A stretch of DNA of 64,000 nucleotides. Origin: Clostridium sp. GTDB taxonomy: Bacteria; Bacillota; Clostridia; Clostridiales; Clostridiaceae. Each line of letters begins with the position of its first letter. Position 1 is the first letter of the stretch. The stretch is from NCBI RefSeq assembly GCF_026168755.1, contig NZ_JAPFDR010000007.1:45773-109772 (forward strand). The letters are read 5' to 3'. The translations under genes were made by a program, and so were the position numbers. This document shows, one piece after another, positions 26,468 through 36,112 of the stretch. The notes under the pieces were generated by a model. That model was not told the origin of the DNA. It saw nothing but the letters and a program-made list of their open reading frames with translations, and ran no database searches.

Positions 26468-27832
26468 TTATTTACTTATTCTTGTAATACCATTTTTTAA
26501 ATCATCTACTATTGCATCATATTCTGCTTCAGATAAATTATATCTTCTTAATAGTAAGAAGCTTATTATTATAATTATACAAGGAATTAAAGTTTGCATT
26601 AAATGAATTCCATTTAGTGTAAATGTAGACTGAGATGAATTAGCGCTATATCCAATATAAGCTAATATATATCCACATAAAGATCCTCCAATAGCATTAG
26701 AAATCTTACTTTTAAATATATTTAGAGAGAATATCATTCCTTCTGATCTAGTTCCTGTCTTCCACTCGCCATATTCAACGCAATCAGCAACCATTGAAGT
26801 TAAGCTAATATATCCAGCTCCATCAAAAATTCCTGCTATAAAATTTACAGCTATCATTAAATATAATGAAGAGTATGATAGTAAAAATACTAAAATTGAC
26901 CCAGATGCACTAACAAATAATCCTAAAAGAGCAGTATTTCTTTTTCCTAGTTTTTTTGTTAAGTATGGAGATATTAATCCACCTAATATACTTGCTACCA
27001 AACCAATTGAAGTTACTACTGGAATCATCATTTCTGCATTAAAGTTATACTTTATATAGTATATAGATATTGTATTTTTTATTGAACCACTTAACTCTAA
27101 TACTAACATTGATAGTAATACTATTCTTAAAGGTTTATTTGTCTTTAATAAATTTATAAATTGTTTAAAGCCTTGCTTTTCCTTTTTATTTGTAGTAGCA
27201 CTAATTTCCTTAACTCCAAAAGCAGTGATCCAAATAAGTATACTTGCAGAAAAGGCATAAATTATTGCTACTTTTGTCCAACTTTTAAGAGCTGAAACAA
27301 GTGGAATAGTAAGGATAGAAATTATAAATCCACCAACATATGCTACTGTTCTTGCAGAGGTAACAATTTTAGTTTTCCCTTCAGAAGATCTTGTAATATT
27401 AGCAGACAGTGACCAATATGGTATGTCCATAGCAGTAAAAGATATCCCCCATAAAATATATGCTACATATATCCATATAATTTTATTGCTATAACTTAAA
27501 TCTGGTGTTGAAAAACACATTATAGTTGTAATTGATATAAATATTGGAACAGCAAATAAATAAGGTCTACTTTTCCCAATTTTAGTATTAGTATTGTCAA
27601 CTATAACACCCATTATAGGATCTGTTATACCATCTATAATTCTTGCTACTAAAAATAATGTACCTACGGCGGCAGCACCTACTCCAAAATTATCTGTTAA
27701 AAAAATTAAAAGATATGTATTGATTAATGAAAATATAATATTATTACCTAAGCTTCCAGCTGCATAGCTAGATAAAGTTTTTATAGAAACATCATCATTT
27801 TTGTCAATTTTTTTGTTTATTACCGTATTCAA
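26468..27832 (-). CDS. GPH-family sugar:cation symporter (glycoside/lactose permease)
   Basis: 454 residues with 12 predicted membrane helices. The N-terminal segment GNNIIFSLINTYLLIFLTDNFG and VARIIDGITDPIMGVIVDNTNTKIGKSRPYL, containing the DxxTDPxxGxxxD pattern, are the signature of the glycoside-pentoside-hexuronide:cation symporters (MelB/LacS group). The C-terminus holds DGAGYISLTSMVADCVEYGEWKTGTRSEG. It lacks the C-terminal EIIA-like domain of LacS. The TTG start at 27832 follows AGAGGTGAT. Location next to a beta-galactosidase and AraC regulator suggests import of a galactoside. Confidence 0.88.
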   Translation of the reverse strand: MNTVINKKIDKNDDVSIKTLSSYAAGSLGNNIIFSLINTYLLIFLTDNFGVGAAAVGTLFLVARIIDGITDPIMGVIVDNTNTKIGKSRPYLFAVPIFISITTIMCFSTPDLSYSNKIIWIYVAYILWGISFTAMDIPYWSLSANITRSSEGKTKIVTSARTVAYVGGFIISILTIPLVSALKSWTKVAIIYAFSASILIWITAFGVKEISATTNKKEKQGFKQFINLLKTNKPLRIVLLSMLVLELSGSIKNTISIYYIKYNFNAEMMIPVVTSIGLVASILGGLISPYLTKKLGKRNTALLGLFVSASGSILVFLLSYSSLYLMIAVNFIAGIFDGAGYISLTSMVADCVEYGEWKTGTRSEGMIFSLNIFKSKISNAIGGSLCGYILAYIGYSANSSQSTFTLNGIHLMQTLIPCIIIIISFLLLRRYNLSEAEYDAIVDDLKNGITRISK

Positions 27833-27892
27833 ACTATCACCTCTATATTTTTATAATAAAAATCTACAATACCTTTTGATTAAAATTTAAAT

Positions 27893-27906
27893 AGAAATCG
27901 ATTTCT
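27893..27906. promoter_or_regulatory. Perfect 14-bp palindrome upstream of the permease, LacI/CcpA-like operator
   Basis: AGAAATCGATTTCT is a perfect palindrome with a central CG, 60 bases from the permease start. Its GAAA-N-CG-N-TTTC core resembles operators of LacI-family proteins including CcpA cre sites, though the usual flanking TG/CA is not conserved. Confidence 0.45.
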
Positions 27907-28110
27907 TTAATTTCATATATAATATTACAGAAATTTTTTTTATAATAATATAGAATTAAGTTTCTAAAATATTGATTTATATTTCCTAATTAGATGATAA
28001 TTTAATAAATAAATTAGTTTAAATGGGATAAAAAATACATAAAATACTCTAAATCAATATAAAATGTCGAAATATATCGTATGGATGTATACCTCAAATA
28101 CGTATTATAG

Positions 28111-28119
28111 TGGTATAAT
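28111..28119 (+). promoter_or_regulatory. Extended -10 promoter element upstream of galU
   Basis: TGG-TATAAT at 28111-28119. It would start transcription near 28126, giving a leader of about 135 nt before galU. No clear -35 box is seen. Confidence 0.5.
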
Positions 28120-28260
28120 TATTGTATTAATGTCTAAAAAAGCAAATTAAGTAAAATTGAAATAAGACATGTATTTTAAATAATTGTAAAGTGTTTAGAT
28201 ACAGTTTGCTAAAAAATTATAATTAGAACTATAGTAAAAGGTAAGGAGACAATAATTGTT

Positions 28261-29133
28261 ATGGAAAAGAAAATAAGAAAAGCAATAATACCTGCAGCTG
28301 GTCTTGGAACTAGATTTTTACCAGCTACAAAGGCACAACCAAAGGAGATGCTTCCAATAGTTGATAAGCCAACATTACAATACATAATAGAAGAATGTGT
28401 TGCATCAGGTATAGAAGAGATTCTTATAATAACAGGAAGAAATAAAAAGAGTATAGAAGACCATTTTGATAGAAGTGTTGAACTTGAAATGGAGCTTGAA
28501 AAAGCAGGAAAACAACAAATGCTTGAAATGGTTAGAGAAATATCTGATATGGTTAATATACATTTCATAAGACAAAAAGAGCCAAGAGGATTAGGTCATG
28601 CAATACTTTGTGCAAAGACTTTCGTTGGAGATGAACCTTTTGCAGTATTACTTGGTGATGATGTTGTTTATAATGATCAAAAACCATGCTTAAAGCAACT
28701 TATTGATTGTTATGGGGAGTATAAAACTTCAGTTTTAGGGGTACAAACAGTACCAGCACAAGATGTTAATAAGTATGGAATAGTTGGTGGAATTCATATT
28801 GAAGATAGAGTTTATAAGGTTAAAGATTTAGTTGAAAAGCCTTCAATAGAAGAAGCACCATCAAATGTTGCAATATTAGGTAGATATATAATTACACCAA
28901 AAATATTTGAAATATTAGAAAATACAGCTCCAGGCAAAGGAAATGAAATTCAACTTACAGATGCATTACTTAAGCTTATTGAACATGAAGCAATGTATGC
29001 TTATAACTTTGAAGGAAGAAGATATGATGTAGGAGATAAGCTTGGCTTCCTTCAAGCTACAGTTGAATATGCTCTTAGAAAAGAAGATTTAAGGGATGGA
29101 TTTATTGAATATTTAAAAACTATTATAAAATAG
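28261..29133 (+). CDS. galU: UTP--glucose-1-phosphate uridylyltransferase
   Basis: 290 residues, the usual length. It forms UDP-glucose from UTP and glucose-1-phosphate in the cytoplasm. Motifs: IPAAGLGTRFLPATKAQPKEMLPIVDKP at the nucleotide-binding start, then PRGLGHAIL, LLGDD, GIVGG, DLVEKPSIEEAPSN and the C-terminal ALLKLIEHEAMYAYNFEGRRYDVGDKLGFLQA. UDP-glucose supports galE and surface glycan synthesis in this window. A terminator follows, so it is probably monocistronic. An unusual upstream feature is only the extended -10. Confidence 0.96.
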   Translation: MEKKIRKAIIPAAGLGTRFLPATKAQPKEMLPIVDKPTLQYIIEECVASGIEEILIITGRNKKSIEDHFDRSVELEMELEKAGKQQMLEMVREISDMVNIHFIRQKEPRGLGHAILCAKTFVGDEPFAVLLGDDVVYNDQKPCLKQLIDCYGEYKTSVLGVQTVPAQDVNKYGIVGGIHIEDRVYKVKDLVEKPSIEEAPSNVAILGRYIITPKIFEILENTAPGKGNEIQLTDALLKLIEHEAMYAYNFEGRRYDVGDKLGFLQATVEYALRKEDLRDGFIEYLKTIIK

Positions 29134-29200
29134 AAGATAATTTTAAGTTTTCTATTTATTTATTGAGTGTAGTCAGGTTACTTTATCAATTAATGTAAAG

Positions 29201-29247
29201 GCTCTCAGAAAATCAGAAATTTGATTTTCTGAGGGCTAATTATTTTT
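29201..29247 (+). terminator. Terminator after galU
   Basis: GCTCTCAGAAAATC (29201-29214) pairs with GATTTTCTGAGGGC (29223-29236), followed by a T-run. Confidence 0.85.
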
Positions 29248-29374
29248 TGTAACTTTTTATTTTTCAAATGGATATTCTGGGAATCTTATAGAAAATATAT
29301 TAACAATTAATAGAATACACTCAAAATATATGGCAAGAATTATAATAAAGTTGTTTATTATAAGAGGTGGTTAT

Positions 29375-29575
29375 TTGATTAAATATGTTTTAATTATTGG
29401 ATTTGTATTTTTAGTATGTTTAGCTCTTTTTGCTTTATTAAAGTCAGCAAGTGATTTTGATGATGAAGCTGAAGAATTTTATAATAATTTTTATGAAGAT
29501 GATGGTTTAAATGAAGAATATGATTATTATGAGGATAGATATAAGGAAATAATAGATAATCATAAGGATATATAG
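29375..29575 (+). CDS. Small membrane protein with acidic tail
   Basis: 66 residues if the TTG at 29375 is the start, six bases after GAGGTGG; the ATG at 29330 has no ribosome binding site. One hydrophobic helix (about residues 3-22, YVLIIGFVFLVCLALFALL) is followed by a strongly acidic, Tyr-rich cytoplasmic or external tail (DFDDEAEEFYNNFYED and EEYDYYEDRY). No family recognised. It stands between the galU terminator and the leader of the efflux operon. Confidence 0.5.
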   Translation: MIKYVLIIGFVFLVCLALFALLKSASDFDDEAEEFYNNFYEDDGLNEEYDYYEDRYKEIIDNHKDI

Positions 29576-29687
29576 TTTATATTTTATTATTTATAGTAAA
29601 ATTGAAAGTTTTAATCTTAAATTTACAAGAACTTAAATTTACTTTAACAAAGATACTATATTATAGTTATTGAAACACTTTGATTTC

Positions 29688-29833
29688 TTAGGGGGATAAA
29701 AATTTCATCTGTACATTAGTAGAGTAGAAGTTTTTATTACCCTAGGAGTAGGAAATAAATAGAGTAAATAATTAATAATAATAACCCCAGGGGGAAGGGA
29801 ATTCATTTCCTTCTCCTGGGGTTATTTATTATT
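29688..29833 (+). promoter_or_regulatory. Attenuator-like leader with mutually exclusive hairpins
   Basis: Three helices can form. First, 29688-29702 with 29731-29745 (15 bp, one mismatch). Second, 29744-29756 with 29805-29817 (12 of 13 pairs). Third, a strong terminator 29780-29801 with 29806-29826 (about 21 bp) followed by a moderately T-rich tail. The second uses the 3' arm of the third, and its 5' part overlaps the first. This is the anti-antiterminator / antiterminator / terminator arrangement of transcription attenuators. It lies about 90 bases before the efflux operon. No known riboswitch class was recognised. Confidence 0.6.
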
Positions 29834-29924
29834 AAGGTTATATTAAGATTGGGTAAATAAAACCTTTATCTTTATGTCCTATAATTATCTTATAAAAGAT
29901 AGAGTTATAAGGAGTATAGAGTGT

Positions 29925-31216
29925 ATGAAAAGAAGCAGTATAAAAAGGTTAATAATAAAGAATAAAAAAGCTATAATTATAGTTAGTGCAGTACTTATTT
30001 TAGGTGGCGGATTAGTACTAATAAAAGCTAGAAAGAATACAGATTCACAAATATCAAATGTAGAAAGTATACAAGGAACTGTTACCCTTGAAAAAGGGGA
30101 AATAAATAAATCTATAATAGTTAATGGAAATGTGAAAAGTGGAGAAGTTTCTAATGTATCATCATCTATTGCTGCAAAAGTTAAATCTGTTAATGTAAAA
30201 GTTGGAGATATAGTTAAAGCTGGAGATGTTATTTGTGTCTTAGATGACAGTGATATTATTAAAGAAATTGAAAGTAAAACTAAAGCGTTAGAAGAACAAA
30301 GAAAAACCTTACAAGATAATTACAATAAGCTTGTAAGTCAGTTAAGTACACTAAAAAGTACACAATCACAAAGCTCGAGCAGTCAAAATAAAGCTGTTGA
30401 AGCAGCTTCTAATATTTTAAATAAAGCAAATGCAGATTTAAGTAATTATGAAGGAACTTTTAATAGTATAAAAAATACATATGACATCATGATTAGTGCT
30501 ATAAAAGATAAACAAGCTAATTATAATAATGCAGAAAACAATAAGAAACAAGCTTATGAGAATTGGATAAAGTCAGGTGGAACAATTGATTCACAAGAGT
30601 ATAAAAAATATATAGAGGCTAGTGAAAACTTAGATAGAAAGCAAGAAGAGTTAATGTTGGAAGTATGACAGATGGTGCAATTGCAACAATTCAATCTACA
30701 GATAATCTTATTCTTGAAGTTAATATAGCAGAATATGATATTCAAAAAGTTAATATAGGAATGAAAGCTAAAATAAGTAGTGATACATTAACTGATAAGG
30801 TTGATGGTGAGCTTGTAAGAATATCTCCAGTAGCTAGTGAAGGTGATAAAAAGGGATTTACTGCTGAAATATCTATAAAAAATGCTTCAGGGTTATTTAT
30901 TGGGACTAGTGCAAAAGCAGAAATAATTATTTCAGGGAAAAGTGACGTTATATTAGCACCTATTGATGCTATAAAAAATATAGATAATAATCCTTCAATA
31001 CTTGTAAAAGAATCAGATGGAAAGTTTAAAGAGATACCAATTACTGTTGGTGAAAGAAATGATTATTATGCAGAAATTAGTGGAAGCAATATAAAAGAAG
31101 GTATGGAGATTAATGCTTATGCTTCTTATGATTCGGAATATAATAGTGAAAGTAATGAAGGTAGTGATGAAGGCTCTGATATAAATGAAGGGGGAGTCGA
31201 TGATGAAGGAATGTAA
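29925..31216 (+). pseudogene. MacA/HlyD-type membrane fusion protein with internal deletion and frameshift
   Basis: ATG 29925 follows AAGGAG. The first frame (to 30668) encodes a membrane anchor (KKAIIIVSAVLILGGG), the first half of the barrel/lipoyl region (GEINKSIIVNGNVKSGEV, SSIAAKVKSVNVKVGDIVKAGDVICVLDD) and the first coiled-coil helix (about 110-245). The second frame (in-frame from about 30657) starts NVGSMTDGAIATI and holds the beta-barrel and C-terminal region. The returning coiled-coil helix and the second lipoyl half, normally lying between, are missing, and the frame shifts at about 30650-30658. So a deletion removed the middle. The exporter next door may lack a working adaptor. 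Confidence 0.8.
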
Positions 31217-31919
31217 GGATAAAAAGCTTCTTATTAATATGAACAATATAATAAAGAGGTATTATATTGGAGAACCTAATGAACTTGAAATTCTTCATGG
31301 AATTGATGTGAAAATATATGAAGGTGAGTTTGTAGCTATTGTAGGTGAATCAGGATCAGGAAAGTCTACATTAATGAATATTATTGGGGTTTTGGACAAG
31401 CCAACAGAAGGAGAATATTATTTAGATGGAATTAATGTTAGAAATGCCTCAGAAAAAGATATGAATAATATAAGAAATCAAAAGATAGGTTTTGTTTTTC
31501 AAAATTTCAATCTTATAGGAAGAACTTCAGCTCTAAAAAATGTAGAATTGCCAATGCTTTATGCAGGAATAAGCAGCAAAAAACGCACAGAAAGGGCAAT
31601 GGAACTTCTTAAAAAGGTAGGCATGGAAGAAAGATGTAATCATCAACCAAATGAGCTTTCAGGAGGACAAAAGCAAAGAGTTGCAATTGCTAGGAGTTTA
31701 GCCAATGATCCATCTATAATACTAGCAGATGAGCCTACTGGTGCCTTAGATAGTGAAACAAGTCGTATTGTTATGGATATTTTTCATGAATTAAATATAA
31801 AGCAAAAAAAGACAATAATTCTTATAACTCATAGTAAGGAGTTAGCAGAAGAGTGTCCCCGAATAATAACTATAAAGGATGGCAGAATTATAGATGATAG
31901 AAAGGGAGGGAGTCTTTAG
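31200..31919 (+). CDS. ABC transporter ATPase, MacB/LolD type
   Basis: 239 residues from ATG 31200 (an alternative at 31203), after GGGGGAG. It powers the membrane permease encoded by the next gene. Walker A is GESGSGKST, the Q-loop is [10 protein letters not shown], the signature [15 protein letters not shown], Walker [12 protein letters not shown] and the H-loop ITHS. The LolD/MacB hallmark PTGALDS-x-TS is present. It overlaps the permease start by 3 bases. Operon: fusion protein, ATPase, permease, response regulator, kinase. Likely exports a peptide, antibiotic or lipid. Confidence 0.92.
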   Translation: MMKECKDKKLLINMNNIIKRYYIGEPNELEILHGIDVKIYEGEFVAIVGESGSGKSTLMNIIGVLDKPTEGEYYLDGINVRNASEKDMNNIRNQKIGFVFQNFNLIGRTSALKNVELPMLYAGISSKKRTERAMELLKKVGMEERCNHQPNELSGGQKQRVAIARSLANDPSIILADEPTGALDSETSRIVMDIFHELNIKQKKTIILITHSKELAEECPRIITIKDGRIIDDRKGGSL

Positions 31920-33205
31920 TGGGATTATTTGAAAATATTAAGTTATCTATAAGTAGTTTATTAGCAAATAAGTTACGTTCAATTTTAACTATGCTAGGGA
32001 TAATAATAGGTATAGCTTCAGTAATAACAATTGTAACAATTGGAGACTCTCTAGCAAGTTCTATAACTAATGAAATGTCTGGATTTGGAGCTAGAAATAT
32101 AAATGTATATTTAGAACAAAAGGCTATGAATACAGAGTCAGAAAATTTTGATATGCAGAGTTTTACTTATGTAGAGCCAACAGAAGAAGATAATATTACA
32201 GATGAAATGTTAGATAAATATAAAAATACATTAGGTGATAAAATAGAAGGTATATCTGTTTCAGAAAATGTAGGAAATAATAAAATTAGCAATGGAAAGA
32301 ATAGTGCTAATATTGATATATATGGTGTAAATAATGGTTATTTTAAAGTAGAAAACACTAAGCTTTTATCAGGAAGATTTATTTCTAATAATGATATAAG
32401 TAACTCTAGAAAAGTTGCTATAGTTAGTGATATTTTTATAGATGATTACTTTGGAAGTCAGTATACATATGAAGAGGTATTAGGAAAGAGTTTTGAAATA
32501 ACAGTTGGGAGTAATATGATTAGAGTATATATTTCTGGTGTTTATGAATTTGATAAAAGTAAAGCTTTGGGAGTAGATTCTGGAAAGGAAAAAACAACTA
32601 CAAGTTTATATATTCCAATTTCAGTGGTTAAAAACATTAATGGTGGAGATAAAGGATATAATTCTTTAACAATACTTCCTAGTAATAGTGTTAATGTAGA
32701 AGAGGTTTTAAATATAACTAATGAATTCTTTACTAATGAATATAGAAAAAATAAAAATATAGTACCAGTTGGATTTAGTATGGAGTCTATGATGGAATCA
32801 ACCAATAAGATGATTAATAGTGTTAAATTAGCTATTAGTGCTGTTGCTGGAATTTCATTATTAGTAGGTGGAATTGGAGTTATGAATATAATGATGGTTT
32901 CAATAACTGAAAGAACTAAAGAAATTGGTATACGTAAAGCTTTGGGTGCTGGTAGAGGTATTATATTAATTCAATTTATTGTTGAGTCTATAATTATATG
33001 TATAATTGGAGGTATAATAGGAATTATATTAGGGTTTATATTGGGAGCTATAGGTGCAAGTGTAATGGGATATACAGCTAAACCTAATGTAAGTGCAATT
33101 TTAGGTGCAGTTGGATTCTGTATGGGTATTGGTGTATTCTTTGGCTATTATCCAGCAAGTAAGGCAGCTAAATTAAATCCTATTGATGCATTAAGATATG
33201 AATAG
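31919..33205 (+). CDS. MacB-type ABC transporter permease (FtsX family)
   Basis: 428 residues. GTG start at 31919 overlaps the TAG of the ATPase gene and follows AAGGGAGGG. One helix at the N-terminus ([28 protein letters not shown]), a large extracellular MacB_PCD domain (about 45-275), then three C-terminal helices with FtsX features: [30 protein letters not shown] and [17 protein letters not shown] at the end. This type works by mechanotransmission with an adaptor; the adaptor gene upstream is damaged. Confidence 0.9.
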   Translation: MGLFENIKLSISSLLANKLRSILTMLGIIIGIASVITIVTIGDSLASSITNEMSGFGARNINVYLEQKAMNTESENFDMQSFTYVEPTEEDNITDEMLDKYKNTLGDKIEGISVSENVGNNKISNGKNSANIDIYGVNNGYFKVENTKLLSGRFISNNDISNSRKVAIVSDIFIDDYFGSQYTYEEVLGKSFEITVGSNMIRVYISGVYEFDKSKALGVDSGKEKTTTSLYIPISVVKNINGGDKGYNSLTILPSNSVNVEEVLNITNEFFTNEYRKNKNIVPVGFSMESMMESTNKMINSVKLAISAVAGISLLVGGIGVMNIMMVSITERTKEIGIRKALGAGRGIILIQFIVESIIICIIGGIIGIILGFILGAIGASVMGYTAKPNVSAILGAVGFCMGIGVFFGYYPASKAAKLNPIDALRYE

Positions 33206-33227
33206 TCTATAAGGAGAAAAAGATAAT

Positions 33228-33923
33228 ATGTCAAATAAAATTTTAATTGCAGAAGATGATGAAGATATTATTGGATTATTAAGGTTATATTTAGAAAAGG
33301 AGGGCTATGAATTAGTTTTAGCAACAAATGGAGAAGAGGCTTTTCAAAAGCTTTTACAAGAGAAGATTTCATTAGCTATTTTAGATATAATGATGCCTAA
33401 GATGAATGGATATGAACTTACTAAAAAGATAAGAGAAATAAGTCAAATACCAATTTTGATTCTTTCAGCTAGAAATCAAGATAGTGAAAAGATTTTAGGA
33501 CTTGATTTAGGTGCAGATGATTATCTAACCAAACCTTTTAATCCTTTAGAGGTAATTGCAAGGGTAAAATCTCTTTTAAGAAGAAGCTATGAATTTAAAG
33601 TTAAGGATTCAGAAGAAGATAATATTATAACTATTGGTGAAATTACCTTAAATTATGAAAATAGAATTGTAATTAAAAATGGAGTAGAAGTTCAGCTTAC
33701 AGCAACTGAGTATAAGATATTAGCATTATTAATGCAAAAGCCAGGAAGAGTTTTTACTAAGGCACAAATATATAAATGTATAAATGGTGAATATTATCAA
33801 AGTGATGATAATTCTCTTATGGTTCATATTTCTAGGATAAGAGAGAAAATAGAACCAGATCCTAAAAATCCTATATACGTAAAAACTATTAGGGGGTTAG
33901 GTTATAAATTTGAAAAATTATAA
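33228..33923 (+). CDS. OmpR-family response regulator
   Basis: 231 residues. N-terminal receiver (about 4-118) with acidic pair EDDED, phosphoacceptor Asp53 in LAILDIMMPKMNGYEL, Ser/Thr in ILSA and Lys in YLTKPF. C-terminal winged helix (about 135-231: LTATEYKILALLMQKPGRVFTKAQIYKCI and MVHISRIREKIE, then YVKTIRGLGYKFEKL). Its stop lies inside the kinase start, showing coupling. It probably controls the efflux operon in which it lies. Confidence 0.95.
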   Translation: MSNKILIAEDDEDIIGLLRLYLEKEGYELVLATNGEEAFQKLLQEKISLAILDIMMPKMNGYELTKKIREISQIPILILSARNQDSEKILGLDLGADDYLTKPFNPLEVIARVKSLLRRSYEFKVKDSEEDNIITIGEITLNYENRIVIKNGVEVQLTATEYKILALLMQKPGRVFTKAQIYKCINGEYYQSDDNSLMVHISRIREKIEPDPKNPIYVKTIRGLGYKFEKL

Positions 33924-35520
33924 GAAAAAGAGAGGTAGTATATTTTTATTATTACTAAAAAATTATATATTTTATAGTATCATAATTATAATAACTTGGG
34001 TAATAATAAACAATATAGTATCAATGGTGTTTGATAAAAAATATAATTTTGGATTAGGATTAAGCGTTGATGATAAAAAGTTACTTGTGGAAGAAGCCTT
34101 TGATAAGTTAAATGTAAAATCTATAGCTGGTCGTAATGGAGAAATAGAAATTCTAAATGAAAATAATGATATTATTTATAGTTCATCTAATAATAAGGAC
34201 AAATATACAGAGAGTGAATTAAATTTTATTCAGAATTATGAAGGAGAGTATATTTATACAGGTATTTATGATTTTAAAGGTGAAGATAATAATTATTATA
34301 AAATTATAATATCAACTCCATATGATATTAATGAGAATGGAGAATCTTATTATAATATTGATAAGGGCTGGCTTAAAGTGTTAGATAGCAATCTAAATGT
34401 GGTGTATCATTTAGGAGATAATTCTGATAATATCAATTCGTATACAGAAGAGGAGTTAGGATATATAACTGGTGATTACCCAAAGGAATATTATTTAAAT
34501 AAATATACTTATGTTAATAAAAATGGAGAAAATAGAACGGCCATCATAAAGTCAAAAAAAGTTAATGAAGAAGTTTTATATGAAAGTTTTGATAAATTAA
34601 ATAATATTTCTTTTGGATTATTTTTTATTTCTTGTATAATATGTACCATTATTTTTGGATTATTTTTAAAAAAGAAGGTTCAAAAGCCTTTAAATAAGTT
34701 AAATAGAGCAATGCAACTTTTATCAGAAGGAAAGAATAATGAGAAAATAATCTATTCTGGACCTAAGGAGTTCGTTGAAATTTGTGAAAGTTTTAATGTT
34801 ATGATGAATAAGTTAGAAAGTAGTGAATTGGAAAAAGATAAATTGATTAAAGACAAGCAAAGTATGTTAGCTGATATTTCTCATGATTTAAAAACTCCAA
34901 TAACTACTATTCAAGGCTACTCTAAGGCACTAGCTGATGGAGTTATCTCTCCTGAGGAATATGAGAAATATTTTAATATCATTTATTCTAAAGCAAATCG
35001 TCTAACAGAGCTTATTAATATTTTTTATGAATATAGTAAGTTAGAACATCCAAGTTTTAAGTTAGTCCTTGAGGAAGTAGATTTAGCTGAATATCTAAGA
35101 GAATATATAGCAATTAAGTATGAGGATATTTTAGAAAATGGATTTAGTATTGAAGTAGATATTCCTGAAAAAGTAATGGAATGCAAAATTGACAAGGTGC
35201 AGTTTCAAAGGGTTTTAGATAATATTTTAGGAAATGCTATGAAACATAATCCTGTAGGAACAGAGATTTATGTTGCTTTAAGTAATGAGGGAAGACGCTA
35301 TAAAATTATTATTGCAGACAATGGAGTAGGTATTCCACAGGAGATAATTAATGATATATTTTCACCATTTACTGTTGGAGATGAATCAAGGAATATAAAG
35401 CAAGGTTCTGGGTTAGGTCTTGCAATAACTAAAACTATAGTAGAAATGCATAATGGAACTATTAAGTTAAATACATCTCTTCAAAGGATGTATAAAACTG
35501 TTTTTGAAATAGAAATATAA
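33910..35520 (+). CDS. Sensor histidine kinase
   Basis: 536 residues; TTG start at 33910 overlaps the regulator by 14 bases. One membrane helix near residues 10-32, an extracellular sensor region (about 40-230), a second helix (about 232-252), HAMP-like linker, then HisKA with phosphoacceptor His in MLADISHDLKTPITTIQGYS (about 330) and a HATPase domain: N-box ILGNAMKHNP, G1 IIADNGVGIP, G2 GSGLGLAITKTIVE. It phosphorylates the neighbouring regulator. Stimulus unknown; the large extracellular region fits sensing of envelope stress or a peptide. Confidence 0.93.
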   Translation: MKNYKKKRGSIFLLLLKNYIFYSIIIIITWVIINNIVSMVFDKKYNFGLGLSVDDKKLLVEEAFDKLNVKSIAGRNGEIEILNENNDIIYSSSNNKDKYTESELNFIQNYEGEYIYTGIYDFKGEDNNYYKIIISTPYDINENGESYYNIDKGWLKVLDSNLNVVYHLGDNSDNINSYTEEELGYITGDYPKEYYLNKYTYVNKNGENRTAIIKSKKVNEEVLYESFDKLNNISFGLFFISCIICTIIFGLFLKKKVQKPLNKLNRAMQLLSEGKNNEKIIYSGPKEFVEICESFNVMMNKLESSELEKDKLIKDKQSMLADISHDLKTPITTIQGYSKALADGVISPEEYEKYFNIIYSKANRLTELINIFYEYSKLEHPSFKLVLEEVDLAEYLREYIAIKYEDILENGFSIEVDIPEKVMECKIDKVQFQRVLDNILGNAMKHNPVGTEIYVALSNEGRRYKIIIADNGVGIPQEIINDIFSPFTVGDESRNIKQGSGLGLAITKTIVEMHNGTIKLNTSLQRMYKTVFEIEI

Positions 35521-35530
35521 ATATAAAGTG

Positions 35531-35575
35531 TTGCCCCTATGAATTTAAAATCTAAATTCATAGGGGCAAATTATT
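35531..35575 (+). terminator. Terminator after the two-component genes
   Basis: TTGCCCCTATGAATTTA (35531-35547) pairs perfectly with 35553-35569, then ATTATTTT. Confidence 0.88.
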
Positions 35576-35682
35576 TTATACTTGTAATTAACTTTTCCTA
35601 GGATTTAAATTATATGATATAATTATAAATGTAAGAGAAAGTAGATTTTATTACTTTAAATTTAAGGAGAGATGTAAGAATT

Positions 35683-36087
35683 ATGAAGTGTTATTATCAT
35701 GATAATAAAGAGGTAATAGCTGCATGCACAGAATGTGGAAGATTTATTTGTGATGAATGTAAGGTTGATATAAATGGAAAAGCAGTATGTAAAACATGCA
35801 TAGAAACAGAAGTATTTAAGCCAAATAATAAATATAATAGAACAAATCAACAATGTTATAACAATTATTATTCAGGTAAGCCAACACAAAAGAGTTGGTT
35901 AGTAACATTATTATTATGTCTTTTTGTTGGAACTATAGGAGTACATAGATTTTATGTAGGAAAAATAGGAACAGGGATATTGCAATTAGTTACTTTTGGT
36001 GGTTTTGGAATATGGACTTTAGTAGATTTTATATTAATTGCTTGTAAAAAATTCACTGATGCAAATGGTGATTTAATATTAGATTAA
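35683..36087 (+). CDS. TM2-domain protein with B-box-type zinc finger
   Basis: 134 residues. The N-terminus (1-45) is a B-box-like zinc binding module: CYYHDNKEVIAACTECGRFICDEC followed by AVCKTC, with Cys/His ligands. The C-terminus (70-134) is a TM2 domain: KSWLVTLLLCLFVGTIGVHRFYVGKIGTGILQLVTFGG, two helices joined by the short conserved turn GxxGxHRFY. The combination is common in clostridia, but the function is not known. RBS AAGGAGAG precedes the ATG. It shares its zinc module with the next gene. Confidence 0.85.
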   Translation: MKCYYHDNKEVIAACTECGRFICDECKVDINGKAVCKTCIETEVFKPNNKYNRTNQQCYNNYYSGKPTQKSWLVTLLLCLFVGTIGVHRFYVGKIGTGILQLVTFGGFGIWTLVDFILIACKKFTDANGDLILD

Positions 36088-36112
36088 TAATGGAAGGGGG
36101 AGTTAAAAAGGT

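Larger units (their letters stand above)
27833..28260. other. Intergenic region between permease and galU
   Basis: 428 bases with no supported gene. It contains an operator-like palindrome (27893-27906) near the permease and an extended -10 element (28111-28119) toward galU. The remainder is A+T-rich without recognised RNA motifs. Confidence 0.6.

Noticed and set aside
28209..28568. 119-codon minus-strand ORF over the galU start
   Set aside because: Shadow of galU with no independent evidence.
29780..29833. Simple terminator of the small membrane protein gene
   Set aside because: Possible, but the matching upstream antiterminator and anti-antiterminator helices and the distance from 29575 fit a leader of the following operon better. 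Kept as attenuator with moderate confidence.
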